NCBI GenBank assembly: GCA_036518215.1
Contig: DATDNP010000175.1
Span: 1 to 23,706 of the forward strand
Length of the DNA: 23,706 nt
Direction of reading: 5' to 3'
From: CF-39 sp036518215
GTDB lineage: Bacteria > Chloroflexota > Limnocylindria > P2-11E
The notes under the pieces are model-generated. The model had not been told where the DNA came from. It saw nothing but the letters and a program-made list of their open reading frames with translations, and made no database searches. Positions 15,608 to 23,528 of the stretch are shown here, piece by piece (position 1 is the stretch's first letter; every line of letters begins with the position of its first letter). The position numbers were made by a program, and so were the translations under genes.

Positions 15608-18295
15608 ATGGCGACAAAGACGATCCCCACGCCGCCCGCGTCAGTGCTCGACGAAAACGGAAAGAACTTCCGGCCGTCGGTCGTCGAGCCGGAGCTCTAC
15701 GCCTGGTGGGAGCGCTCGGGCTTCTTCACGCCGCCCGCGGAGGCGAAGCCCGGCGAGAAGACGTTCGTGATGATGCTCCCGCTCCCGAACGTCACCGGCG
15801 ACCTCCACATGGGCCACGCGCTCGGGTTCGGCGGGTACGAGGACCTCATGGCGCGGTGGCACCGCATGAATGGCGAGTCGACGCTCTATCTACCGGGCTC
15901 GGACCACGCCGGCATCATCGCGCAGCTCGTCGTCGAGCGTGAGCTCGCGAAGGAGACCGATCGCCGCGGTCTCACGCGCGAGCAGTTCCTCGACGAGATG
16001 TGGAAGTGGATGCGCTTCTATCAGCCGCGCATCTACAAGCAGCTGCGCCAGCTCGGCTGCAGCCTCGATTGGTCGCGTCTCCGCTTCACGATGGATCCCG
16101 ACATGCAGCGGCGCGTCCGGATCCACTTCACCCGTCTGTACAAGCACGGTCATCTGTATCGCGCCGATCGCATCGTGCATTGGTGCCTCACGTGTCAGAC
16201 GACCTACTCCGACCTCGAGGCGCTCCACGTCGAGCGCACCGATCAGCTGTCCTACGTGCGCTACCCGTGGGCGGAGCCGATGCCGGAGGGAACTCCCGAC
16301 GTGATCGTCGCGACGACGCGTCCAGAGACGATCGTCGCGGACACGGCCGTGGCGGTGCATCCCGACGACGAGCGATGGAAGCGCTTCATCGGGAAAGATG
16401 TGCTCGTGCCGCTCGTCGAGCGGCGCGTGAAGATCATCGGCGACGAGGCCGTGGATCCGGCGTTCGGCACGGGTGCGCTGAAGGTGACGCCCGGCCACGA
16501 TCAGACGGACTTCGAGATCGGGCAGCGGCACGGTCTGCCGATCATCAGCGCGATCGACACGAAGGGAACGATGACGCCGGCGGCGGGCATCCTCGCGGGC
16601 GCGCACCGCGATGCGGCGCGCGCGAAGGCGATCGAGCTCCTGAGGGAGAAGGGGCTGCTCACCAAGCAGGAGCCGATCACGCATGCCGTCGGCATCCACG
16701 ATCGCTGCAAGACCGTGGACGAGCCGCTCGTGCTCAAGCAGTGGTGGATGGCGATGAAGAAGCTCGCGCAGCCCGCGATCGAAGCGGTGCGGAGCGGGAA
16801 GATCGAGATCATCCCGAAGTACCAGGAGAAGATCTACTTCGAATGGATGGAGAACATCCGTGACTGGGCCATCGCACGTCAGATCTGGTGGGGCCACTCG
16901 ATCCCGGCGTGGTACTGCCAGGACTGCGGCGAGATCGTCGTGCCGGACGAGGACGCGCCCGACCCGACGCGCTGCCCGAAGTGCAAGAGTGACGATCTGA
17001 AGCAGGACCCCGACGTGCTCGATACGTGGTTCTCGTCGGCGCTCTGGCCGCACACGACGCTCGGCTGGCCCGAGAAGACGAAGGACCTCGCGCGCTTCTA
17101 TCCCGGCACGATGCTCGAGACGGGCTACGACATCCTGTTCTTCTGGGTCGCCCGCATGATCATGATGGGCATCGAGAACATGGGCGACATCCCGTTCCGC
17201 GCCGTGTACCTGCACGGTCTTGTCAGGGTCGGCGGCGAGAAGATGTCGAAGTCCAAGGGGAACGTGGAGAGCCCAGTCGGTGTGATCGAGGAACGCGGCG
17301 CGGACACGCTCCGGTTCGCGCTCGTGAACGGCGTGTCCGCCGGCGCGGACAGCCAGCTCTCCGAAGGCAAGCTGCAGAACGCCGGCGAGTTCGTGAACAA
17401 GCTCTGGAACATCGGCCGGTACGTGCTGCGGACGCTCGAGGCGCATCCGCAGGCGGGATGGCACGCGGACCAGAGCCCCGCCGGCGATCCCGCGCTCGGC
17501 CCCGCCGAGCGGTGGATCCTCTCGCGGACGGAAGCTGCGGTCGACGAGGTGACCCGTCTCATCGATACGTACCACTTCGGCGAGTACCTCACGACGCTCC
17601 AGCAGTTCGTGTGGAGCGAGTTCGCCGACGTGTACCTCGAGCTCAGCAAACAGAGCCTGCGCGATCCGAAGCGCGCGCCGGGCGCGGCGCGGACGCTCGC
17701 GTACGTGCTCGACCGTGTCCTGCGGCTCGCGCACCCATCGATCCCGTTCGTCACGGACACGCTCGCGCTCCAGCTCTGGCGCGCCATACCGACGAGCGAT
17801 GGCGCGCCGTCGCTCGTCGTCGCGAAGTGGCCGGTCGCCGGCGCCCGCGACCTCGAGCACGAGGAACGGTTCGCCGCCCTCGCCGACGTCGTGCGCGCGA
17901 TCCGCAATCTGCGGCAGGCGGCCGGCGTCCGACCCGGCACGCGCGTGAAGGCGACGCTCGGAGGCGAGACCGCGTCGATCCGTGACCTCGCCGACGCGAT
18001 CGCGCACCTGACGCAGAGCGACGTGTCGTTCGGGAGCGGCACGGGGCCCGCGACCGTGGTGCGTGCCGTCGAGGTACGTGTCGCCGCGGAGCACGATGCC
18101 GGCGAGCAGCGCGCGCGGCTCGAGAAGGAGCTCGCGGAGGCGCGCGACCTCCTCACGCGGTCGCGCGAGCTGCTCGCCCGTCCGGGCTTCGTCGACAAGG
18201 CGCCCGCCTCGGTCGTCGCCAACGAGAAGTCGAAGCTCGCGGAGCGCGAGGAGCGCGTCCGCTTCCTCGACGAGGAGCTCCGTCGGCTGAGGTAG
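15608..18295 (+). CDS. valS: Valyl-tRNA synthetase
   Basis: The protein is 895 residues, a full-length class I synthetase that attaches valine to tRNA-Val. HIGH is present as HMGH (67-70) in PNVTGDLHMGHAL, and KMSKS is at 545-549 in GGEKMSKSKGNV. The editing (CP1) domain carries VATTRPETIVADTAVAVHP. A Cys4 zinc site (Cys437, Cys440, Cys456, Cys459) precedes DPDVLDTWFSS. The anticodon-binding domain and a C-terminal coiled-coil arm (RLEKELAEARDLL...RFLDEELRRLR) complete it. The start ATG at 15608 has AAGGAGG 6 nt upstream. Expression is probably controlled by the T-box leader. An MFS transporter reading frame begins right at its stop. Confidence 0.97.
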   Translation: MATKTIPTPPASVLDENGKNFRPSVVEPELYAWWERSGFFTPPAEAKPGEKTFVMMLPLPNVTGDLHMGHALGFGGYEDLMARWHRMNGESTLYLPGSDHAGIIAQLVVERELAKETDRRGLTREQFLDEMWKWMRFYQPRIYKQLRQLGCSLDWSRLRFTMDPDMQRRVRIHFTRLYKHGHLYRADRIVHWCLTCQTTYSDLEALHVERTDQLSYVRYPWAEPMPEGTPDVIVATTRPETIVADTAVAVHPDDERWKRFIGKDVLVPLVERRVKIIGDEAVDPAFGTGALKVTPGHDQTDFEIGQRHGLPIISAIDTKGTMTPAAGILAGAHRDAARAKAIELLREKGLLTKQEPITHAVGIHDRCKTVDEPLVLKQWWMAMKKLAQPAIEAVRSGKIEIIPKYQEKIYFEWMENIRDWAIARQIWWGHSIPAWYCQDCGEIVVPDEDAPDPTRCPKCKSDDLKQDPDVLDTWFSSALWPHTTLGWPEKTKDLARFYPGTMLETGYDILFFWVARMIMMGIENMGDIPFRAVYLHGLVRVGGEKMSKSKGNVESPVGVIEERGADTLRFALVNGVSAGADSQLSEGKLQNAGEFVNKLWNIGRYVLRTLEAHPQAGWHADQSPAGDPALGPAERWILSRTEAAVDEVTRLIDTYHFGEYLTTLQQFVWSEFADVYLELSKQSLRDPKRAPGAARTLAYVLDRVLRLAHPSIPFVTDTLALQLWRAIPTSDGAPSLVVAKWPVAGARDLEHEERFAALADVVRAIRNLRQAAGVRPGTRVKATLGGETASIRDLADAIAHLTQSDVSFGSGTGPATVVRAVEVRVAAEHDAGEQRARLEKELAEARDLLTRSRELLARPGFVDKAPASVVANEKSKLAEREERVRFLDEELRRLR

Positions 18296-18369
18296 AGCGT
18301 CCGGTCTGGCGCGAATCGGAATTCGCGAAGATCTGGGCCGCGGGCGTCGTCTCGCAGCTCGGATCCGCG

Positions 18370-19512
18370 GTGACCGATCTCGCGCTACCGCTTGTCGCCG
18401 TGCTGTCGCTCCATGCCGGCGCCGCCGAGATGGGCATGCTCGGCGCGTCCGAAACGGCGGCGTTCATCGCCGTCGGCCTGCTCGCGGGCGTCATCGTCGA
18501 CCGCAGCAGCCGCCGTCTCGTGCTCGTGCTCACGGCCCTCGGCTCCGCCATCGTCGTCGGATCGGTGCCGGTCGCCGCGCTCGCGGGCGGTCTCACGATG
18601 GCGCAGCTCTACGTCGTGTCGTTCGCCGCCGGGTGCCTCATGGTCATCGAGGGCGTCGCATTCCAGGCGATCCTCATGCCGCTTCTCGGACGCGAGCGTC
18701 TCATCGAGGGGAACGCCGCGCTGCGCGCGAGCGACAGCGTCACGGCGATGGTCGGCCCGAGCCTCGCAGGATTCCTCGTGCAGCTCCTCACCGCGCCGAT
18801 CGCGATCGTCGTCGACGCGCTCTCGTTCGTGTTGTGCGGCCTGCTCACGCTCGTCGTGCGTGTCGAGGAGAGCGTGCCGGCGCGCGCGTCGCTCACGCGC
18901 GTCGGCCAGGAGATCGTCGAGGGCCTGCGCTACGTCCTCGGCGAGCCATCCCTCCGCGGGCTCGCCGCGGGCGGCGCGGCGCACAACTTCTTCAGCAACG
19001 GCGCGATCGTCGCGCTCTACGTGCTGTACGCGAACCAGCTCCTCGGGCTGCCGCCGGTCGCGCTCGGCATCGTCTTCGCCTTCGGCGGACCCGGCGCGCT
19101 CTTCGGCGCCATCGTCGCGGGCCGCTACGGGCGACGGTTCGGCATGCGCGACACGCTCGTGCACACGCAGCTCCTCACCGGCGTCGCGCGCGCGTTCGTG
19201 CCGCTCGCGGCGCTGCTGCCGTATCCCGCGATCGCGCTCGCACTTGGAGAGCTCGTCCTCGGTGCCGCGCGCTCGATCGCGAACGTGAATCAGCTGTCGA
19301 TGCGGATGTCGCTCACGCCCGACCATCTGCAGGGCCGGATGAACGCGAGCGTGCGCTTCCTCATGTGGAGCGTCGTTCCGTTCGGCGCGCTCGCCGGCGG
19401 CTTCGCCGCGCAGCGCTTCGGGCTCGTGCCGACCCTCGTCGTCGCGGCCGCCGGCACGACGCTCGCGTCGTTGCCGTACCTGCTCATCCCGCCGACGGAG
19501 CGCGCCGCGTAA
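18370..19512 (+). CDS. MFS transporter, probable drug or siderophore efflux type
   Basis: The product is a 12-helix major facilitator protein of about 400 residues, of the type annotated as EntS-like or macrolide efflux (MFS_3). Its loop motif GVIVDRSSRRLVLVLT is seen between helices 2 and 3. The first usable start in frame is the GTG at 18370, giving 380 residues, but this cuts into helix 1. Upstream in-frame codons read VERPVWRESEFAKIWAAGVV then SQLGSA, which is the normal N terminus of this family, back to about 18292, where a GTA codon overlaps the valS stop as GTAG. No ATG, GTG, TTG or CTG occurs in that stretch. So the true start is non-canonical, or a base change or sequence error has removed it. 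Substrate unknown. The 3' end overlaps the converging regulator gene by 29 nt. Confidence 0.88.
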   Translation: MTDLALPLVAVLSLHAGAAEMGMLGASETAAFIAVGLLAGVIVDRSSRRLVLVLTALGSAIVVGSVPVAALAGGLTMAQLYVVSFAAGCLMVIEGVAFQAILMPLLGRERLIEGNAALRASDSVTAMVGPSLAGFLVQLLTAPIAIVVDALSFVLCGLLTLVVRVEESVPARASLTRVGQEIVEGLRYVLGEPSLRGLAAGGAAHNFFSNGAIVALYVLYANQLLGLPPVALGIVFAFGGPGALFGAIVAGRYGRRFGMRDTLVHTQLLTGVARAFVPLAALLPYPAIALALGELVLGAARSIANVNQLSMRMSLTPDHLQGRMNASVRFLMWSVVPFGALAGGFAAQRFGLVPTLVVAAAGTTLASLPYLLIPPTERAA

Positions 19513-21838
19513 CGTTCACGCCCTCGTCCGCGACCTCCAAGGCCGCGCCGACGGCTTCGTCCACACGGAGCGCATTGCCTTCCTCCCACGCGCTCCGCCA
19601 GGAAGCCGGGTCGGCGCGAGATCGGGCGCGCTCGATGAACGACCGCGTGATAGAACGCTCGAAGGGCGCAGGCCGCGACGCGATCGTCGTCTGGACCGCG
19701 TGGGCCGCACCGTCGAGGCGCGCGCTTCGCTCGGCGTCCCCCGTCGCGGCCGCGATGCCCGCGAGCGCGTCGAGAGCCTCCGCGACTCCGAGCCGTTCTC
19801 GTTGTGCGGCGAACCCGCGGAGTGCGTCACGAGCGAGCGCATCCGCCGCGCGTACGTCACCTCGCGCGAGGGCCGCCTGCGCCAGCGCAAGCCGCATGCG
19901 GGCCGCGAATGTCGCGTCGCCCAGCTCCAGGTACGCGGCGAGGCCGTTGGCATACGCCTGCTCTGCCGCCTCGAGATCGCCCGAATGGAGCAGCGCATTG
20001 CCGTAGTTCAGATAGGACGTGCCAAGCTGCCAGCTCAGGCCGAGCCTCTGGCAGATCTCCAGCGATCCGCGGAGCGGCTCGAGCGCATCGCCGTATCGGC
20101 CTTCGCACATCGCGACCTGTCCCGCGATCGTGAGGGCGTTGCGAAGATCCATCTGATCATCGCCACGGCGTGCGACGACGAGGTCCTGCGCTGCAAGCTC
20201 CGCCATCCGCGCGTAATCGCCCTGCGGGAATGCGATGAAGGCCGTGCCCCAGAGCGCTTTCGCGCGCAGGCCATCGGGGACGCCATCAAGTCGCAAGGCG
20301 GCTTCCGACCAGCGTCGACCCTCGGCGAGCTCGCCAGTGTGGCGCCAGTATCTCCACAGAGCGACGACGAAGCGATGAGCCAGCACCGCCTCGCCGTTGG
20401 CGATCGTCCACGCGATCGCGGTGCGCAGGTTCCCACGCTCGACGTCCAGCCGGCGGACCCACTCCTCCTGCTCGGCGCGAACGAGGTTATGTTCGGCCTC
20501 CTCGGCGAAAGCGAGGTAGTGGAGCGCGTGGCGGCGCGCGATCAGCTGGGCCTCGTCGGTGAGCTCGGCGAGTCGCTCCGCGGCGTACTCGCGGATCACG
20601 TCGAGCATCCGGTAGCGCGCGCCACGCGCCGCCGGATCGAACACCACGAGGCTGTGATCAACGAGCGTGCTCAGATCGTCGAACATCGCGGCGTCATCGA
20701 CGCTGTCACGGCACACGTCACGCATCGCTGGGACGTCCCAGCCGTCTCTGAATGCGGAGAGGCGCCGAAACAGGATCTTCGCACTCGGCGCGAGCAGGCC
20801 GTGGCTCCAGCCGACGGCGGCGCGCATCGTCCGATGACGTGGCGGAAGGTCCACTGGCCCGCGCGTCAGAACGCCAAGGGCGTCAAGCTCCACGGCGAGC
20901 ATGTGGAGGGGGATCGTCTTCGCGCGCGATGCCGCAAGCTCGATCGCGAGAGGCAGACCATTGAGACGGCGGCAGATCTCAAGCACCGCGAGGGCGCCGT
21001 CCTCATCGAGTTGGTGCCGCGGATCGAGCGAGAGCATCCGTTCGACGAAGAGCTCCGTCGCGGGCCAACGGCGCAGGTCCGCCACCGGATCAGGGCCGAG
21101 CGCTTCGGGAACGTCGAGAGGAGGCACGGGGAACTCGAGCTCGCCACGGACGTGGAGCGGCCGACGACTTGTGACGAGGAATCTCGCCGCCACGACGGCT
21201 TGCAGGAGGGAGGCGACGTATCCCGAGGCCTCGTGAACGTGCTCGAACGTGTCCAGGACGACGAGCGAACGTCGGGACCGAAGCGCTCGTTCGACGACCG
21301 ACTCGACGGCCCCGCCCGTCTCGGCGACCCCCAGCGTCCGCGCGATCGCGGGCGCGACGAGCTCGGCGTCGCTCACGGCATCAAGTTGTACGAAGATGAC
21401 TCCGTCGGGGAACGTGCCGCGCAGCCGGTGCGCCGCTTCCGCCGCGAGCCGGGTCTTTCCGATGCCGCCTGGTCCGGTCAGCGTAAGCAGCCGCGCGTTG
21501 GACATCGCGAGCGCCTGCGTGATGGCGCCGAGCTCGCTGGCGCGCCCGATGAGCGGGGTCGGGACGACGGGTATCGTGGGCACGCGATCGTCATGCGGAC
21601 GCGGCCTGCCGCGCAGCAGCGCCTCGAGCTCGGCGCGACGATCGGGCTGGATCTCGAGCGCATTCGACAGACGCCGCGCGGTGTCGGGGTAGACAGTCAC
21701 GCGCAGGCCACGCTCGATGTCGCTCACCGTGCGTGCGCTGATCCCGGCCCGCTCGGCGAGCTCCTCCTGCGTGAGCCCCGCCGCGGCACGCAGGCGCCTC
21801 AGCGCCGCGGAGAGCCCGTCCTCGCTCTCGGCTCGCAT
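19484..21838 (-). CDS. XRE-family STAND ATPase transcriptional regulator with TPR-like C-terminal repeats
   Basis: The protein is 784 residues. Residues 9-65 are an XRE-type helix-turn-helix (LRRLRAAAGLTQEELAERAG then ISARTVSDIERG). An NB-ARC/STAND ATPase follows, with Walker A GPGGIGKT (122-129), the Walker B region SLVVLDTFEHV (191-201; the usual Asn/Cys pair is Thr/Phe) and the GLPLAIELAASR motif (294-305). From about 440 onward the helical repeats look TPR-like (LNYGNALLHSGDLEAAEQAY and similar), ending in WRSAWEEGNALRVDEAVGAALE, a tail common in this group. Such proteins sense an inducer in the ATPase/repeat part and act on promoters as oligomers. A TAGGAT hexamer ends 6 nt before the ATG, so it is likely leaderless. 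It is divergent from two SnoaL-like genes, which are natural candidate targets. Confidence 0.92.
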   Translation of the reverse strand: MRAESEDGLSAALRRLRAAAGLTQEELAERAGISARTVSDIERGLRVTVYPDTARRLSNALEIQPDRRAELEALLRGRPRPHDDRVPTIPVVPTPLIGRASELGAITQALAMSNARLLTLTGPGGIGKTRLAAEAAHRLRGTFPDGVIFVQLDAVSDAELVAPAIARTLGVAETGGAVESVVERALRSRRSLVVLDTFEHVHEASGYVASLLQAVVAARFLVTSRRPLHVRGELEFPVPPLDVPEALGPDPVADLRRWPATELFVERMLSLDPRHQLDEDGALAVLEICRRLNGLPLAIELAASRAKTIPLHMLAVELDALGVLTRGPVDLPPRHRTMRAAVGWSHGLLAPSAKILFRRLSAFRDGWDVPAMRDVCRDSVDDAAMFDDLSTLVDHSLVVFDPAARGARYRMLDVIREYAAERLAELTDEAQLIARRHALHYLAFAEEAEHNLVRAEQEEWVRRLDVERGNLRTAIAWTIANGEAVLAHRFVVALWRYWRHTGELAEGRRWSEAALRLDGVPDGLRAKALWGTAFIAFPQGDYARMAELAAQDLVVARRGDDQMDLRNALTIAGQVAMCEGRYGDALEPLRGSLEICQRLGLSWQLGTSYLNYGNALLHSGDLEAAEQAYANGLAAYLELGDATFAARMRLALAQAALARGDVRAADALARDALRGFAAQRERLGVAEALDALAGIAAATGDAERSARLDGAAHAVQTTIASRPAPFERSITRSFIERARSRADPASWRSAWEEGNALRVDEAVGAALEVADEGVNVTRRAPSAG

Positions 21839-21844
21839 CGCGCA

Positions 21845-21854
21845 ATCCTAGATT
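21845..21854. promoter_or_regulatory. Overlapping divergent -10 elements between the STAND regulator and the SnoaL-like genes
   Basis: ATCCTAGATT contains TAGGAT on the minus strand (21850-21845, 6 nt before the regulator ATG) and TAGATT on the plus strand (21849-21854). The two share a TA step. On the plus side a leader of about 80 nt would precede the SnoaL-like ATG at 21940. The 101-bp gap would also be the place for an operator, but I see no clear palindrome. Confidence 0.4.
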
Positions 21855-21939
21855 CGCCCGCCGCGCTGGGACAGACCGGCTCGAAGTCGGTGGGTCAGTC
21901 GGTGAGTGCTCCTCATGGCCGGAGCTGTGGACGAGCTCG

Positions 21940-22386
21940 ATGATCGTCGCCGTGAACACCGACCGGGAGAGAACGACCGTGTACCGGTTCTTCCGCGACG
22001 TCGTCGGCCGTGGCGAGATCGACCTGCTCGACCAGCTCGCGGTCGCCGACTACGAGGACCACGTCGCTCTTCCCGGCCAGGGCGACGGCCGTGACGGTCT
22101 CAAGCGACGGATACACGTGATCCGGGCGGCGTTCACTCCCTCTCAGGTGCTGCACGACGTCGTCGTGGATGGCGACCTCGTCGCGGTCCGGTGGACGCTG
22201 ACTGGCGTGCACGCCGGGCCGTTCCTGGGGATCGCGGCGACCAACAGGCCGGTCCGGTTCGACGGCATCGATCTCTATCGCATGCGTGACGGACAGATGG
22301 CGGCTCACTGGAACGTGGTGGACATGCTCAGCTTCTATCAGCAGGTGACCGGGACCACCAACAAAACGGAGGCAGACGGTGTCTGA
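21940..22386 (+). CDS. SnoaL-like (ester cyclase) protein, first of a tandem pair
   Basis: The protein is 148 residues with an NTF2-like/SnoaL fold pattern: TVYRFFRDVVGRGEIDLLDQL, YEDHVALPGQGDGRDGLKRR, VVDGDLVAVRWTLTGVHAGPF, and the closing IDLYRMRDGQMAAHWNVVDM with the conserved Trp and Asp. The family includes polyketide ring cyclases, but many members are of unknown function. The start is the ATG at 21940; a GTG at 21952 is also possible. It overlaps the next gene by 8 nt and is clearly its paralogue, so the pair is one operon and the two may form a heterodimer or act in sequence. It is divergent from the STAND regulator. Confidence 0.85.
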   Translation: MIVAVNTDRERTTVYRFFRDVVGRGEIDLLDQLAVADYEDHVALPGQGDGRDGLKRRIHVIRAAFTPSQVLHDVVVDGDLVAVRWTLTGVHAGPFLGIAATNRPVRFDGIDLYRMRDGQMAAHWNVVDMLSFYQQVTGTTNKTEADGV

Positions 22387-22813
22387 GATCGAGAACAAAA
22401 GGCTCATCCGGCGCTACTACGACGAGGTCCTGAACCTCGGCAAGCTCGAGGTCCTGGAGGAGATCGCGTCGGTCGATCACGTTGAGCACAACCCATTGCC
22501 GGGACAGGCGCAGGGCATCGAGGGCCTCCGGCAGCGGGTGTCCTTCCTCAAAGCGGCGTTCGATCCGCGCTTCACGCTCCAACACGTGATCGCGGAAGGC
22601 GAAAAGGTCGTCGTCATGTGGTCGAATCGCGGCACGCATCGCGCCGAATTCTTCGGCGTTCCCCCGACAGGACGTACGGTCGATGCGACAGGCATTGACG
22701 TTCACATCATTCGCGACGGGCGCATGGCCGAGCATTGGGACGTCGTCGACATGCTGGGGATCCTCATCCAGATCGGCGCACTGCCCGCGCCGGCGTCGGC
22801 AGGCGCGAGCTAG
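22379..22813 (+). CDS. SnoaL-like (ester cyclase) protein, second of a tandem pair
   Basis: The protein is 144 residues from a GTG at 22379, with ACGGAGG 6-7 nt before it. The SnoaL-like pattern matches its neighbour: LIRRYYDEVLNLGKLEVLEEI, VEHNPLPGQAQGIEGLRQR, VIAEGEKVVVMWSNRGTH, and IDVHIIRDGRMAEHWDVVDM. The shared LPGQ, RDGxMAxHW and VVDM blocks show recent or maintained duplication. Function is not known; substrate-pocket residues differ between the copies. Its stop TAG and the stop of the converging DUF4230 gene overlap in one CTAG. Confidence 0.87.
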   Translation: MSEIENKRLIRRYYDEVLNLGKLEVLEEIASVDHVEHNPLPGQAQGIEGLRQRVSFLKAAFDPRFTLQHVIAEGEKVVVMWSNRGTHRAEFFGVPPTGRTVDATGIDVHIIRDGRMAEHWDVVDMLGILIQIGALPAPASAGAS

Positions 22814-23430
22814 GGGAGCGCGTCGCGCGAGGTGACCGTGACCGTCTCGTAGCCGAGCGATCGTACGAACGCGGCGATGGTCCGCTCGGCGTTGTCGCGG
22901 GCGCGCGCGAGGATGCCGGTGTCGATCGCGTTCTGCTCGAGGCTCTTCTCCGCCTGCTGCCGCGCGCGCGTCTCGAGGTCCTCGTGTCGCTGCGCGAGCG
23001 CGTCGGTCGTGCGCGCGTAGACCCAGCTGTGCTCGTTGTCGAGGCGGGTCGAGAGGACGTGCGCGGGCGGCAGCGTGATGCGGACGAAGCTATGCGCCTG
23101 ATCGACGACGACGTCGCCGTCGGCGAGCTCGTTCAGATCGACGCCCGCGGTCACCTCGCCGACGGCGACGAAGAGGATCGCGTCCTGCGTGTGGATGAGC
23201 CCGAAGAGGAGCGACTGCTGATCGCGCAGGTCGATGACGCGCTCGACGTGGTACTCGACGCTCTCGAGCCGCGCGAGGTCCTTCACCGCCGTGACGACGC
23301 TCGGCGTGTAGCGCAGGGTCGTCGCGTCCGACGGGCGCGAGACGACGAGCGCGGCCACGAGGCCGACGAGGGCCGCGACCGCGATGACCGCGGCGAGCGC
23401 GAGTGGCAACGCCCGTATCCGGATGGTCAT
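22810..23430 (-). CDS. DUF4230 membrane-anchored protein
   Basis: The protein is 206 residues. One hydrophobic segment at about 9-31 with a short basic N terminus implies an N-terminal anchor with the rest outside the membrane. The DUF4230 pattern is visible: RYTPSVVTAVKDLARLESVEYHVERVID, then LLFGLIHTQDAILFVAVGEV, AGVDLNELADGDVVV, VRITLPPAHVLSTRLDNEHSWVY, and a long C-terminal helix (LAQRHEDLETRARQQAEKSL). The family has no known biochemical role. It lies downstream of the solute-binding protein gene on the same strand but is separated from it by a strong terminator, so it is probably transcribed alone. Confidence 0.88.
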   Translation of the reverse strand: MTIRIRALPLALAAVIAVAALVGLVAALVVSRPSDATTLRYTPSVVTAVKDLARLESVEYHVERVIDLRDQQSLLFGLIHTQDAILFVAVGEVTAGVDLNELADGDVVVDQAHSFVRITLPPAHVLSTRLDNEHSWVYARTTDALAQRHEDLETRARQQAEKSLEQNAIDTGILARARDNAERTIAAFVRSLGYETVTVTSRDALP

Positions 23431-23474
23431 GCGTCGGGGAGCCGCACGACCGCTGCCATCGCCGCCCCGATACG

Positions 23475-23504
23475 AAAAGAGGGCGCCGGATGACCGGCGC
23501 CCTC
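23475..23504 (-). terminator. Rho-independent terminator of the solute-binding protein gene
   Basis: On the minus strand, an 11-bp perfect stem GAGGGCGCCGG/CCGGCGCCCTC with a 4-nt loop (23504-23479) is followed by four T (23478-23475). It lies about 25 nt after the solute-binding protein stop codon. Confidence 0.92.
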
Positions 23505-23528
23505 TCCATCGTCGCTAGGTCGAAGCGA

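Noticed and set aside
15890..18094. Long minus-strand open frame opposite valS
   Set aside because: It is a shadow of a certain valyl-tRNA synthetase, with no domain and biased composition.
19700..21943. Long plus-strand open frame opposite the STAND regulator
   Set aside because: The minus strand carries XRE, Walker A and TPR-like features; the plus-strand product has none.
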